Of a stretch of 46,280 bases of DNA, positions 27,272-36,059 are shown in pieces. A program made the translations under genes and the position numbers. The notes below the pieces were generated by a model. That model had not been told where the DNA came from and searched no databases. It worked only from the letters and a program-made list of their open reading frames with translations. This stretch comes from Occultella aeris. GTDB lineage: Bacteria; Actinomycetota; Actinomycetes; Actinomycetales; Beutenbergiaceae. The first letter of the stretch is position 1; the number at the start of each line of letters is the position of its first letter. The stretch is taken from positions 1 through 46,280 of the forward strand of contig NZ_CACRYJ010000021.1 of the NCBI RefSeq assembly GCF_902703175.1, given 5' to 3'.

Positions 27272-30200
27272 CAGGGCTGTCCGTCCGTGGTCTCGGTGAT
27301 CTCATCGATCACGGTGCCGCCGAGCAGGCGCGCCACGAGCGGCGCGCCGATCAGGCCGGAGGACTCGATGTCGGGGTCCGACATGTCGGGTTCGTCGATC
27401 GCCGCATGGCTCGACGGCGGCCGGTCGCCGCCCCGCGGGCCGGCGCCATTGGTCTGGGCGGCGCGGGCGGCCGCGAACGCGGCGTCCCGGGCCGAGCCGG
27501 GTGGGCCGCCACCGGTGGGTCCGGCGGGGCCCGGTGCCGAGCTGCGCGGGGTGGAGGCGCGCCCACCCCGGTAGGGCTCGGGCGGAGGGCCGTCGTCGAA
27601 GTCCGGTGGCTCGGCCGGGGGGATGTCGTCGTCCGGCGTCGGCCGTGGCGCGCCCCCGGCCGACGGCGTGGGCCGGTCACCGGGGCCACTCGGACGCCGC
27701 GTGCCGCCGGACGGCGGATCCTCATCGGTGCCGCGACCGTCGTTCGCACCCCCGGAGCCGTGCGTGCCGCGACTGTCGTTCGCGCCTCCGGAGCCGTGCG
27801 TGCCGCGACCGTCGTTCGCGTCGTTCGCGCCGTGCGTGCCTCCGGGGTCGCCGGTGCTGCCCGTGGCCCCGCCAATGTTCGGGTCGCTGGCGACGTTCGG
27901 TTCGCCGGCGGCGTTCGGGTCGCCGGAGCTGCTCACGCCGCCCGCGCTCGAACCCGGGTCGCCCACGGGAATGTCCCAGGGTGGGGGCGGGAAGTCGTCA
28001 TCCGCGGCGGAACCGCCGGTCCCGTCAGCACCCGCGGGAGACGCGGTGCCGGCCCGGGCAGGCTCGGGGTCGTCGGGCTCGCCCTCTCCGGAGCCGGAGG
28101 GCCCGGCCGGTGCACGGCCGCCTGCGGCTTGGGTCGCCGAGCCGGCGGACGGCTGAGCCCGAGCCGACGGCTCCACCGGCCTGTCGCTCGAGCCCTGAGC
28201 AGCGGACCCTTGCGACGACACCGCGGCAGGGCGCGCGGAGACCGGCCCCTGCGCGGCTGGCGCCGGGTTCGCCGGTGCGGCTTGGTTCGCCGGTGGGGCT
28301 GGGTTCGCCGGTGGGGCTGGGCTCGCTGGTGGGGCTGGGCTCGCTGGTGCAGCCGGTCGACCCCAGTCGGCCTCGGCGCGACTCACCGCGTCGTTGCCGG
28401 GGGTGTGACCACCGGTGGGCGCAGCCGCGTCGGCCGGATCACGGCCCGCATCGCCGGGCTGGGCGCCGGACTGACCGGCGGGAGCGCTGCCGTCGGCGAC
28501 GACGGCATCGATGCGCACGGTCAAGCCGAGCGTCTCGGACAGCGCACGTTGCAGGTGTTCGCCGTGGCTGCCGTTGCGGAACGCGGAGGCGAGCCCCGGG
28601 GTGGAGAACCCGAGCGCGAGGTTCGTCGCGTTCAGGTCGACGACCTGGGCGTCCTGGGAGATCAGTGCCCAGGTGGTGCGCTTGATCCTGGTCAGGGTCT
28701 CCAGTACCTCGGGCCACCGCCGGCGTACCTGCTCGGCCGTCATCCCTGCGGATCCGGCGGGCGCGGCCTCCGCAGCGGGCGCCGCGGCCGTGGGCGTGGC
28801 GGTTGGAGGCGGCGTGGCCGCGGCCGGAGCCTCGGAGACAACCGGCCGGTCCGGACCTTCCGACTCAGGAGCAGCGGAGCCGGATCCTGCTCGCTCGGTT
28901 GAGTCGCCGCCGGATGCTGCCGGCTCGGACGCGAGGACATCGGACGCCGGCTCGTGGGGCGTGGCGTCGCCGTCCGTTGCTCCGGCGGATATGCCGTGGT
29001 CGGCCGGGTCGCCCGGCGCCGGCGCGCTCGACCGGTCGCCGCTGGCAGCGTGATCGGCGGCGCCACCCACGGGAGAAGGCTGTGCCAGTGCGGGCTGCAC
29101 TGACGGTGCAGAGGTCGGGACCGGCCCCCGTGGCCGCGCAGGATCGGCCGCAGCGGATGCCTCGGCCGCAGCGGGTGCCTCGGCGGGTACGGATGACTGT
29201 GGCTGGGCAGGCGCCGGTGCGGGCGGCCGTGGCTGAGCGGGCGCCGGTGCGGGCGGCCGTGGCTGAGCGGGCGCCGGTGCGGGCGGCCGTGGCTGAGCGG
29301 GCGCCGGTGCGGCCGCGTGCGGCTGCGGGAGCGCTGGCCCACGCGGAGCCAGCGGCGCCCCGCCGCTGAGCGCGCCCTCCAGACGGTCCAGGCGGGCGTT
29401 GAAGCCGTCGACCCCGTCGTCCGCAGCGGGCAGGAGCAGTCGGGCGCAGAGCAGTTCGAGCTGCAGCCGGGGCGAGGTCGCTCCGATCATCTCGGTGAGC
29501 GCGAGGTTCACCAGATCCGCGGCCCGGGACAGGGTGCCCAGGCCGAGGTGCTGGGCCTGCACGGCCATCCGCGTCAGCTGGTCCTCGGGGACGGCCCGCA
29601 GCACCGTGCCCGCCTGTTCGCCGGCAGCGAGCACCACGATGAGGTCGCGCATCCGCTCGAGCAGGTCCTCGACGAACCGGCGCGGCGCGTGCCCGGAGTC
29701 GATCACCCGCTCCACCACCCGGAACAGGCTGGCGCCGTCCCGCGCGGAGAGGGCGTCTATCGCGTCGTCGAGCAGCGCGCCGTGGGTGAACCCGAGCAGG
29801 GCGACGGCCCGTTCGTAGGTGATCTCGCCGTCGTCCGCGCCGGCGATCAGCTGGTCCAGGACGGACAGGGAGTCCCGCACGGACCCGCCGCCGGCGCGCA
29901 CCACGAGAGGCAGCACACCGGAGGCCACGGTGATGTTCTCGGCGGTAGCGAGCCGCTCCAGGTAGGCGGTGAGCTGCTCCGGCGGGACGAGCCGGAACGG
30001 GTAGTGGTGCGTCCGGGACCGGATCGTGCCGATGACCTTGTCCGGCTCGGTGGTCGCGAAGATGAACTTCACGTGTGCCGGCGGCTCCTCGACGAGCTTC
30101 AGCAGGGCGTTGAAGCCCTGCGTGGTGACCATGTGCGCCTCGTCGAGGATGAAGATCTTGTAGCGGTCCCGGGCCGGGGCGAACGCGGCGCGCTCACGCA

Positions 30201-30522
30201 GCTCGCGGGCATCGTCGACGCCGTTGTGGCTCGCTGCGTCGATCTCGACGACGTCGAGGCTGCCGGGGCCACCGCGGGCCAGTTCCACACAGCTGTCACA
30301 GGTGCCGCACGGGGTGTCGGTGGGTCCCTGGGCGCAATTGAGGCAGCGCGCCAGGATCCGGGCGGACGTCGTCTTGCCGCAGCCACGCGGCCCGGAGAAC
30401 AGGTAGGCGTGGGTCACCCGGTTCGCGCGCAGGGCGGCCATCAAGGGCTCGGTGACGTGCTCCTGACCGATCACGTCGGCGAACGTCTCTGGCCGGTAGC
30501 GGCGATACAGCGCGGTGCTCAC
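27271..30522 (-). CDS. dnaX: DNA polymerase III subunit gamma/tau
   Basis: Clamp-loader subunit of 1083 residues. The ATPase part is classical: Walker A GPRGCGKT (44-51), zinc ligands Cys63, 72, 75 and 78, Walker B DEAH (127-130) and the SRTHHYPFR sensor region. The start is GTG 30522 ([11 protein letters not shown]); longer frames run into the SRP RNA gene. After about residue 370 the protein turns into a very long Pro/Ala/Gly/Asp-rich tail with several in-frame repeats, interrupted by a tau-like folded segment (about 640-740, with [20 protein letters not shown] in part). Such tails are usual in actinomycetes, though this one is long. recR follows with a one-base overlap. Confidence 0.96.
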   Translation of the reverse strand: MSTALYRRYRPETFADVIGQEHVTEPLMAALRANRVTHAYLFSGPRGCGKTTSARILARCLNCAQGPTDTPCGTCDSCVELARGGPGSLDVVEIDAASHNGVDDARELRERAAFAPARDRYKIFILDEAHMVTTQGFNALLKLVEEPPAHVKFIFATTEPDKVIGTIRSRTHHYPFRLVPPEQLTAYLERLATAENITVASGVLPLVVRAGGGSVRDSLSVLDQLIAGADDGEITYERAVALLGFTHGALLDDAIDALSARDGASLFRVVERVIDSGHAPRRFVEDLLERMRDLIVVLAAGEQAGTVLRAVPEDQLTRMAVQAQHLGLGTLSRAADLVNLALTEMIGATSPRLQLELLCARLLLPAADDGVDGFNARLDRLEGALSGGAPLAPRGPALPQPHAAAPAPAQPRPPAPAPAQPRPPAPAPAQPRPPAPAPAQPQSSVPAEAPAAAEASAAADPARPRGPVPTSAPSVQPALAQPSPVGGAADHAASGDRSSAPAPGDPADHGISAGATDGDATPHEPASDVLASEPAASGGDSTERAGSGSAAPESEGPDRPVVSEAPAAATPPPTATPTAAAPAAEAAPAGSAGMTAEQVRRRWPEVLETLTRIKRTTWALISQDAQVVDLNATNLALGFSTPGLASAFRNGSHGEHLQRALSETLGLTVRIDAVVADGSAPAGQSGAQPGDAGRDPADAAAPTGGHTPGNDAVSRAEADWGRPAAPASPAPPASPAPPANPAPPANQAAPANPAPAAQGPVSARPAAVSSQGSAAQGSSDRPVEPSARAQPSAGSATQAAGGRAPAGPSGSGEGEPDDPEPARAGTASPAGADGTGGSAADDDFPPPPWDIPVGDPGSSAGGVSSSGDPNAAGEPNVASDPNIGGATGSTGDPGGTHGANDANDGRGTHGSGGANDSRGTHGSGGANDGRGTDEDPPSGGTRRPSGPGDRPTPSAGGAPRPTPDDDIPPAEPPDFDDGPPPEPYRGGRASTPRSSAPGPAGPTGGGPPGSARDAAFAAARAAQTNGAGPRGGDRPPSSHAAIDEPDMSDPDIESSGLIGAPLVARLLGGTVIDEITETTDGQP
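27728..27835. repeat. 36-bp repeats in the dnaX tail
   Basis: Three copies of a 36-bp unit starting at 27728, 27764 and 27800; the third is partly changed. They keep the frame and encode [12 protein letters not shown]-like repeats. Confidence 0.8.
28267..28350. repeat. 18-bp degenerate repeats in the dnaX tail
   Basis: About four to five copies of an 18-bp unit encoding [12 protein letters not shown]-type hexapeptides on the minus strand. In frame with dnaX. Confidence 0.75.
29221..29310. repeat. 30-bp exact triple repeat in the dnaX tail
   Basis: Three identical 30-bp units in tandem plus a degenerate partial copy before them (29199-29220), encoding [10 protein letters not shown] repeats. 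Exact identity points to recent expansion; the copy number may differ between strains without changing the frame. Confidence 0.9.
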
Positions 30523-30647
30523 CCGATCACAATAGGCGGCGGCACCGACACCGCACACTCGCCTGTGTCCAGCGGGCCCGAACCCGGCCCGAACCCACCT
30601 GTGCCGGGCAGAGACCCGCCGCGGCGCGCACCCTCCGCGGGGCATGA

Positions 30648-30740
30648 AGGACCCCCCGCGCACCCATCAGAGCCCACCTGCCCTTGCTGCCTTCCGGCCC
30701 TGGGGGGATTCAGCGGGATGACGCCACACGGGGGGTCTGC
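30648..30740 (-). ncRNA. ffs: Signal recognition particle RNA (small bacterial type)
   Basis: On the minus strand, GACCCCCCG near the 5' end pairs with CGGGGGGTC near the 3' end (plus strand 30729-30737 and 30650-30658). The apical part contains CCGGAAGGCAGCAAGGG, the universally conserved tetraloop and Ffh-binding internal loop of SRP RNA. About 93-95 bases; the ends are estimated. It sits directly upstream of dnaX, its usual place in actinomycetes. Confidence 0.93.
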
Positions 30741-30745
30741 CGTCC

Positions 30746-30751
30746 AGTCTA
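30746..30751 (-). promoter_or_regulatory. -10 box of the SRP RNA gene
   Basis: TAGACT on the minus strand stands about seven bases before the predicted 5' end of the SRP RNA. The hexamer lies inside a 7-bp inverted repeat, GTCCAGT-CTA-ACTGGAC (30742-30758). Confidence 0.5.
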
Positions 30752-30844
30752 ACTGGACTCGCGCACAGGTTCGAACCGCCCGAAGGTGACGGCGCCGGCG
30801 ACGGCGACCATCCGCCGTCGGGCATCAGCCTTCGGCCGACCTGC

Positions 30845-32185
30845 TCAGCCGCCGGACTCGGTCCGGCGCACCCGCACCGAGACGATCCGGTGCCCGTCGA
30901 TCTCGACCACCTCGAGAACATGGTCGCCGGCCGGCACGACGTCGCCGACCTTCGCGACGCGGCCGAGCCGGTCCAGGAAGTACCCGCCGACGGTCTCGTA
31001 GTCACCCTCGTCCGCCAGCTCGAAGCCGGCCCGGTCGGCGAAGTCCTCCAGGTTGAGCCCGGCGTCGATGAGCCCGTCGTCCTCGGTCGGTGAGGCCGCA
31101 CCGACGAGCTCGATGTCGTGCTCGTCGTGGATCTCACCGACGAGTTCCTCGACAAGGTCCTCCAGCGTGACGATGCCGTCCGTGCCGCCGTACTCGTCGA
31201 TGACGACGGCGATGTGGATACGGGCGCGTCGCATGATGGACATCGACGGCAACAGGGCGTTCGTGGACGGCAGCACCACCACCTCGCGGGCGAGGTCCCG
31301 GACCCTGCGCACCGTCCGCGGCGGGCGCACTGTCACGGGGATCTCCTCGTCGTCGGCGGCGAGAGTGGCGACGTCGGCGAGGAACAGGTCCCGCACGTGC
31401 ACGAAGCCGAGGATGTCGTCGAAGTTCTCGCCGATGACCGGATAGCGGGAGTACGGCTGGTCGGCGATGAACCTGGTCGCATCCCGGATGCCGAGGTCCC
31501 CGTCGAGGAAGGCGACCTCGTGGCGGGGACGCATCACCTCGCTGACCGAACGCTCGCCCGCGTCGAACACGTCCCGCAGGATCTGACGCTCGTCCTCGGG
31601 CAGCCCCTCGTGGGCGATGACCATGCCTCGAAGTTCCTCGTCGGTCATCTCCTCGTTCTTCGCGTTCGGGTCACCACCGAAGAGCCGTACGACGGCATTG
31701 GTGGAGACCGAGAGCAGCCAGATCACCGGCCGCATCAGGACCGAGAACCGGTCCAGCAGCGGACCGACGCCGAGGGCGACCCCGGTGGAGCGCTGCAGTG
31801 CGAACCGCTTCGGCACCAGCTCGCCGAGGACCAGGGACAGGTAGGCGATCACGAGCGTCATGACGATCAGGGACAGGGTGCTCGCCACGGACTCCGCCAT
31901 GCCCCAGCCGACCAGGATCGGGACGAAGTCCGGCGCGATCGTGGACGCGCCGTACGCGGCGGAGAAGAACCCGGCCACCGTGACCCCGATCTGGACGGAG
32001 GCGAGGAACCGGTTCGGGTCGCGGGCCACGGCGGCCACCCGGGCACCGCGGTCGCCCTTCTCGGCGAGCTGGTCGATCTGGCTCTCCCGGAGCGAGACCA
32101 GCGCGATCTCCGTGGCCGCGAAGAGCCCGCCGATCAGGATGAACAACAGCACGAGGCCGAAACTGACGAGTGTGCCGCCGTCCAT
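30845..32185 (-). CDS. Hemolysin-like CBS-domain membrane protein (CorC/HlyC, CNNM type)
   Basis: A 446-residue inner-membrane protein. The DUF21/CNNM membrane domain covers about residues 1-190 (three to four hydrophobic segments; FAATEIALVSLRESQI near residue 23). A pair of CBS domains follows (about 205-335; VMRPRHEV and IVTLEDLVEELVGEI), and the C-terminal CorC_HlyC domain ends the protein. The family is linked to magnesium or cobalt efflux and not to haemolysis in most bacteria; the ion cannot be read from the sequence. The ATG start at 32185 begins directly with the membrane domain. Confidence 0.9.
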   Translation of the reverse strand: MDGGTLVSFGLVLLFILIGGLFAATEIALVSLRESQIDQLAEKGDRGARVAAVARDPNRFLASVQIGVTVAGFFSAAYGASTIAPDFVPILVGWGMAESVASTLSLIVMTLVIAYLSLVLGELVPKRFALQRSTGVALGVGPLLDRFSVLMRPVIWLLSVSTNAVVRLFGGDPNAKNEEMTDEELRGMVIAHEGLPEDERQILRDVFDAGERSVSEVMRPRHEVAFLDGDLGIRDATRFIADQPYSRYPVIGENFDDILGFVHVRDLFLADVATLAADDEEIPVTVRPPRTVRRVRDLAREVVVLPSTNALLPSMSIMRRARIHIAVVIDEYGGTDGIVTLEDLVEELVGEIHDEHDIELVGAASPTEDDGLIDAGLNLEDFADRAGFELADEGDYETVGGYFLDRLGRVAKVGDVVPAGDHVLEVVEIDGHRIVSVRVRRTESGG

Positions 32186-32389
32186 CAGGCGGCCGTTCGG
32201 GTGGCGTGCGGGGCTGCGCCGTCAGTGCGGCGGCTGGGAGCCGCCGGGACTCGTCGTGGCCGGGATCGTCGATGCGGAGGGTCGTCCATGTCACCATGCA
32301 ACCGTCAGCGGCCCCACCGGCGCAACCGGCTGAGGTCCGGCTGTGCTGTGGCTCACTCCGATCGGTTCGGAGCGGTGCCCCAACTCGGG

Positions 32390-32395
32390 TATCCT
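32390..32395 (+). promoter_or_regulatory. Probable -10 box of tRNA-Ser promoter
   Basis: TATCCT, 16 bases before the tRNA 5' end; identical to the hexamer before tRNA-Pro. Confidence 0.45.
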
Positions 32396-32411
32396 CTTTG
32401 AGGCCTGACCA

Positions 32412-32499
32412 GGAGGATTCGCCTAGTGGCCTATGGCGCACGCTTGGAAAGCGTGTTGGGTGCAAGCCCTCGGGGGTTCGAATCCCCCATCCTCCGCCA
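32412..32499 (+). tRNA. tRNA-Ser (GGA), attachment site of an integrated element
   Basis: An 88-base class II tRNA with a long variable arm. The acceptor GGAGGAT (32412-32418) pairs with ATCCTCC (32489-32495), then discriminator G and an encoded CCA. The anticodon loop TTGGAAA gives anticodon GGA, reading TCC/TCT. The T arm GTTCGAATC and the 3' end are intact. A tyrosine recombinase gene begins 172 bases downstream, so the 3' part is the probable attL, with the element carrying the sequence that restores the tRNA. No matching attR was found in the window. Confidence 0.95.
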
Positions 32500-32504
32500 G
32501 CCAG

Positions 32505-32556
32505 CCCCGGGATCTCGCCAGAACCAGTAGTTTTTGGCTAGATCCCGGGGTTTTTT
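32505..32556 (+). terminator. Strong terminator after tRNA-Ser
   Basis: CCCCGGGATCT (32505-32515) pairs perfectly with AGATCCCGGGG (32540-32550), followed by TTTTTT. The loop holds a second short stem (GCCA/TGGC). It ends the tRNA transcript and separates it from the integrase. Confidence 0.88.
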
Positions 32557-32670
32557 CATGGTCGCTTCGTATGCACGAGTGTGCAGGAATGGGCGCTATA
32601 TGGGAGGATTTCTGACACACACCTGACACAGCACGGTTGCTGGGTCAGTCCTGGAGGGGAGGATGCCGGG

Positions 32671-33876
32671 ATGGTCGCCGCCAAGCTCCCACGTGGGATC
32701 ACCCTCTTACGCGGACGCTACCGAGTGCGGATCGACGCCTACGGCGCCACGCACAGTATCGGAGTCTTCGACACCGTGCGCGATGCGCGAGCGGCGCTCG
32801 AGATCGCGAAGGGTGAGCGGGCGCGGGGCACGTTCATTCCGCCCGGCATCGTGCGAGCCGAGCGGCGCGCAGCAGAGGTACGGGCACAGACCGAGGGGCT
32901 GACTCTCGGCGAGTGGGCGGAGCAGTGGCTGGCGGACCTGGCCGCAAACCCGGACCGCTCCCCCTCGACCGTGGTCTCCTACCGGTCCGTGCTGCGCACT
33001 CACGTGCTGCCCGAGCTCGGCGCGACGCGGCTGGTGGAGCTGACGCCAGCGCAGATCGCAGCCCACCTGGCGAGGCTGCGGGCGATGCCCTCCCGGCGTC
33101 ACCCCGGCGCGCGAGCCAACGGGGTGGCACCGAACGCGGCGCGGGTGCTGCGTTCGTGCCTGAATGCGGCCATCAAGCGGCCGGACGTGGCGCTGGACTC
33201 GTTCGCCTTCCCCGAAGCGCCCTCGCAGGCCCGCGTGCGACCCGTTGAGGTTGACGGCGACATCGCAACTCCCGGGCAGGTGGCGGCGATGGCCGCGGCG
33301 ATGCCCGAGCACCTGCGCGCGGCGGTGCTGCTGGCAGCATGGTGCGCGCTGCGGCTAGGCGAGGTGCTCGGACTGGAGCGTCGCGACCTGGAGCACCTCG
33401 ACGATCCCGAGCGCGCGATCCTGCACGTGCGCCGGCAGTGGAACACCAAGGCCGTGCGACTGACCGACCCCAAGCGTGGCAGCACCCGCAGCGTCGCGAT
33501 CCCGGCATCCATGCTGCCGATGCTGCGCGAGCACCTCGACGTCCACGCCGCTCCCGGACCCGACGAGCCAGTGTTCACACCGCCGAGCCGACGTGGCCGC
33601 AGGGTCTCGCAGACCTCGTTCGACACCCACTGGCGAGCGGCTCGGAGCGTGGCCGGACGGGACTCGTTCCGCTTCCACAGCCTGCGCCACACGGGGCTGA
33701 CCGAGTACGCGCGCCAAGGCGCCACGCTCGCGGACCTGCTGGAGCGCGGCGGACACACGGATGTGTCGGTGGCGCTGAGGTACCAGCACGCTTCGGCGCA
33801 GCGGGACCGGGAGCTGACTGCTCGGCTGGATGAGGTTGTGGTGATTGGCCCGACCGCTGACGGCAAACCCGACTAG
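32671..33876 (+). CDS. Tyrosine recombinase / site-specific integrase
   Basis: A 401-residue phage-type integrase. N-terminal arm-binding segment with a beta-rich LRGRYRVRIDAYG, a SAM-like core-binding domain (about residues 78-165), and the catalytic domain with Arg228 (CALRLGEV), Lys268 (DPKRGSTR), His336-x-x-Arg339 (HSLRHTG), His362 (GGHTD) and nucleophile Tyr371 (LRYQHAS). All six catalytic positions are intact. Start ATG 32671 is chosen for the GGAGGGGAGG just upstream; the frame is open further (to 32581) but that part lacks an integrase-like sequence. It presumably integrated the element at the neighbouring tRNA-Ser. Confidence 0.93.
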   Translation: MVAAKLPRGITLLRGRYRVRIDAYGATHSIGVFDTVRDARAALEIAKGERARGTFIPPGIVRAERRAAEVRAQTEGLTLGEWAEQWLADLAANPDRSPSTVVSYRSVLRTHVLPELGATRLVELTPAQIAAHLARLRAMPSRRHPGARANGVAPNAARVLRSCLNAAIKRPDVALDSFAFPEAPSQARVRPVEVDGDIATPGQVAAMAAAMPEHLRAAVLLAAWCALRLGEVLGLERRDLEHLDDPERAILHVRRQWNTKAVRLTDPKRGSTRSVAIPASMLPMLREHLDVHAAPGPDEPVFTPPSRRGRRVSQTSFDTHWRAARSVAGRDSFRFHSLRHTGLTEYARQGATLADLLERGGHTDVSVALRYQHASAQRDRELTARLDEVVVIGPTADGKPD

Positions 33877-34214
33877 TTGCCCGGGTGCCAGAACCCCTTG
33901 CCCATATGCGGCGTCGGCTTCCGGCTACTCCTTGCCCGTTGAAGTCTGCGCTGTCTCAAGGCTGAGCGAGCACAACGACTCCTACGTGCCCTTCGGCGGC
34001 GCTTGTACGTGCCGCGACGGGACGTCACACCATCGTGATCTCGACCGAGTTCGGAGGGGCTGCCCAAGTCAACACCTGCGACGTCGATCAATGATTCGCG
34101 CAACCTCGCCACATACGCGACGATCGCGTATGTGAGGTAGGCGAGTCCTGGCCGCCCGGATCGGCCACGATCCGCGCCTGGGTCGCATGATCCCCGTCGC
34201 AGCGACGATGACCC
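33877..34214. other. Non-coding stretch after the integrase
   Basis: About 340 bases with no frame that looks real; stops are frequent and base use differs from the genes around it. It holds the palindrome listed next. Nothing else was recognised. Confidence 0.5.
34105..34145. repeat. Long nested palindrome
   Basis: CACATACGCGA (34110-34120), three bases, TCGCGTATGTG (34124-34134): a perfect 11+11 inverted repeat. Outside it CTCGCC (34105-34110) and GGCGAG (34140-34145) can pair as well. It lies 80 bases before the next gene. It could be an operator, a recombination directionality site or a replication hairpin; no family is recognised. Confidence 0.6.
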
Positions 34215-34598
34215 GTGAACTCGCAGCCGTGTTCCGGGCTCACGCAAATGCTCGCCGAGACTGGCACGGGGATTTGTCGCCCGGCTGCGTTCGACGTGTC
34301 CTCCCTCTGTGAGGCGCAGGCAGAGCTTCCATTAGACATCGAGAGCCAGATCCAGTCGCTCCTGGACAAGCGCGTCGCGGCGGTCCGCGAACTCGTTCGC
34401 CGCAGCCAGAACGTCACCGACGCCGAAGCCAACCTGAGCGCCGCCCGCAGCGAACAGCGCAAGGCCTGGATGCAGGCGATCCAGCGCGGCTGGACCGAAA
34501 CCGAACTCCGCGGCCTCAACCGGCCGACCGCGGCGCGTACGCGCCGCACATCCAAGGCCGACCCCACCCAATCCGAGACGTCGAATCCCGAGCATTGA
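34215..34598 (+). CDS. Hypothetical small helical protein
   Basis: 127 residues from a GTG start; not recognised. Residues ~40-105 are strongly helical with heptad-like spacing (LDIESQIQSLLDKRVAAVREL) and many charged residues, ending in an Arg/Lys/Thr-rich tail (TAARTRRTSKAD). The N-terminal 35 residues look less protein-like, so the true start may be a later in-frame codon near 34330. First of a group of three genes behind the integrase; a DNA-binding or structural role is possible from charge only. Confidence 0.55.
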   Translation: MNSQPCSGLTQMLAETGTGICRPAAFDVSSLCEAQAELPLDIESQIQSLLDKRVAAVRELVRRSQNVTDAEANLSAARSEQRKAWMQAIQRGWTETELRGLNRPTAARTRRTSKADPTQSETSNPEH

Positions 34599-34605
34599 TC
34601 CTCCA

Positions 34606-34671
34606 GCCCGTGGCGCGCGAGTCAAGGGCTTCGCAAGCGCCTCCGGCGCCCTTGACACACACGCCACGGGC
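34606..34671. repeat. Large two-part hairpin
   Basis: GCCCGTGGCG (34606-34615) pairs with CGCCACGGGC (34662-34671); after a symmetric 5/5 internal loop GTCAAGGGC (34621-34629) pairs with GCCCTTGAC (34648-34656); the loop is 18 bases. Nineteen perfect base pairs in all. It stands eight bases after the stop of the helical protein gene and 66 before the next start. No U-tract. A terminator, an RNA element or a replication/transfer structure are possible. Confidence 0.7.
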
Positions 34672-34737
34672 AGGGCTGTCCGCCTATCGGGAATGCCGGC
34701 GGGGACCATCCACGCCACCAACCCAAGGGAGCCCGAC

Positions 34738-34878
34738 ATGTCTCACCCATCACCAATCGAACAAGCCATCGAGCAACAACTACCGGCCGAACAGCCGGCC
34801 GCCCAGGCGGCCATCGACTGGATCCAACTGCAGCTCGACCTGACCATCACCGACCTCGACGGCGGTGAGCAGCGATGA
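34738..34878 (+). CDS. Small hypothetical protein coupled to the DUF4192 gene
   Basis: 46 residues, acidic and Gln/Ala-rich (IEQQLPAEQPAAQAAIDW). Not recognised. Start ATG 34738 is chosen because AAGGGAG stands about eight bases upstream; an ATG at 34693 gives a longer but less likely version. The stop overlaps the start of the DUF4192 gene (ATGA), so both are made together, suggesting a partner or an accessory role. Confidence 0.6.
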   Translation: MSHPSPIEQAIEQQLPAEQPAAQAAIDWIQLQLDLTITDLDGGEQR

Positions 34879-35966
34879 CCAGCATCAGCCTCGGCGAGTA
34901 CCTCGCGACACTGCCCTACCAAGTCGGCTACGAACTCACCGACCAACACGTCATGCTCGTTGGCGAGATCGGTGACACACCCGTCGTCAGTGCCTCGATC
35001 GAGTGGCGCAGCGACCGCAGCCACGTGCACCAGGCCGAAGGCCTCGCCGCCCAACTCCTACCCGTCATGCAACGCAACGGCGCCACCGAACTCATGCTCA
35101 TCGGATACGGCACCGACGGTGCCACCCGAATGGAGGCACTCGCCGACGCCATCACCGCCAGCTCAGCGACACCGCCGGCCATCACCCTGGTCGAGGTCGA
35201 CAACGACCGCTTCCGCGTCCGAGACGAACTCGACCCGGACTGGTCCACATGGGGCAAGGTCTCCCCTCCCCCGATCGAGCTCATCGTCGAGGGCGGCTGG
35301 CCGGCGCCAGCCGCGACCCGAGAGGAGGTGATGGAACGCTACGCACCCCTGCCAGAACCCACCTTCACCACACTCACCCCGTCAGAAGCACGGCGACTCG
35401 ATGACCTCCTCCCCTCCCTCCGAGCAGAGATCGCCTCCCGCACCCTGAGCCGGCTCACCGACGACCCAACCATCCACGACCCCAAGGCGTTCGCGACCAT
35501 CGCCCACCTCATCCAAGGAGACCGGACCGTCCGCGACGCCACCATCGTCGACGCCGCACGGACACCCGCTCGCGCAGACACCCTGATCCGGCTCTACCGC
35601 TCCGCACCCCAGGAGCTCAGGCCAGAACTCGCCGCTACCGCGGCAACCGCACTGTTGCTGTCTGGGTCAACCACCCTCGAGCCGACGGCAGTTCTCGCCC
35701 ATGCCGACCCACCGAACCGACTCGCCTACCTGACCAAAGCCGCCATCGAGACAGGCGCACCAGCAGGACAACTCCTCACCGGCCTCAGCGCCAGCGTCGC
35801 CCAGGGCCTCGCCGAAGCAGACCACAAACACGAATCCCACCTCACCGACAAGCTCCGCGCCGCGGCCTTCCCAGGACGAGCAGCCACTACGACCGCCGAC
35901 GTCACTTCGCATCCGGCCTCCCGCAAGTCGCCTACAAGGGACAAGGGCAGCAGTCCCGAGTTGTAG
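34875..35966 (+). CDS. DUF4192 domain protein
   Basis: 363 residues. The beginning SISLGEYLATLPYQVGYELTD followed by a VMLVGE strand (split here; residues 3-33) and the mid part with LLPVMQRNGATELMLIGYG resemble the DUF4192 family, a mostly actinobacterial group of unknown function frequently found in mobile or accessory DNA. A helical C-terminal half is rich in Ala, Arg and Thr, and the last 30 residues are Ser/Thr/Lys-rich and probably disordered. No catalytic motif is seen. It is the last gene of a three-gene set and is followed by a strong hairpin at 35977-36018. Confidence 0.65.
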   Translation: MTSISLGEYLATLPYQVGYELTDQHVMLVGEIGDTPVVSASIEWRSDRSHVHQAEGLAAQLLPVMQRNGATELMLIGYGTDGATRMEALADAITASSATPPAITLVEVDNDRFRVRDELDPDWSTWGKVSPPPIELIVEGGWPAPAATREEVMERYAPLPEPTFTTLTPSEARRLDDLLPSLRAEIASRTLSRLTDDPTIHDPKAFATIAHLIQGDRTVRDATIVDAARTPARADTLIRLYRSAPQELRPELAATAATALLLSGSTTLEPTAVLAHADPPNRLAYLTKAAIETGAPAGQLLTGLSASVAQGLAEADHKHESHLTDKLRAAAFPGRAATTTADVTSHPASRKSPTRDKGSSPEL

Positions 35967-35976
35967 CCACCGACCG

Positions 35977-36018
35977 GAAGGGGCGTGCTGCTCCACAGCA
36001 GTTGCCGCACGCCCCTTC
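35977..36018 (+). terminator. Terminator-like hairpin after the DUF4192 gene
   Basis: GAAGGGGCGTG (35977-35987) pairs perfectly with CACGCCCCTTC (36008-36018); CTGCT/AGCAG forms a small stem inside the loop. It begins ten bases after the stop. No U-tract. Confidence 0.7.
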
Positions 36019-36059
36019 TGCGGGTGGTGGCAATCGAGCCATAGAAAGAATGGCTGTGA

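Noticed and set aside
30523-30663. Extended N-terminus of dnaX up to 30663
   Set aside because: It overlaps the SRP RNA gene and lacks any DnaX homology; GTG 30522 begins exactly at the conserved [10 protein letters not shown].
32581-32670. Longer N-terminus of the integrase
   Set aside because: No ribosome site and no integrase-like sequence; GGAGGGGAGG stands before ATG 32671.
34578-34606. A possible partial attR: TCGAATCCC and later ATCCTCC resemble the tRNA-Ser 3' end
   Set aside because: Only two short pieces match with a gap of the wrong length, and the sequence is inside or directly after a coding frame. A real attR should be one continuous copy.
34606-34671. Integron attC site
   Set aside because: It has two stems with a loop between them, but the R boxes (GTTRRRY/RYYYAAC) and the asymmetric extrahelical bases of attC are missing, and no integron integrase is present.
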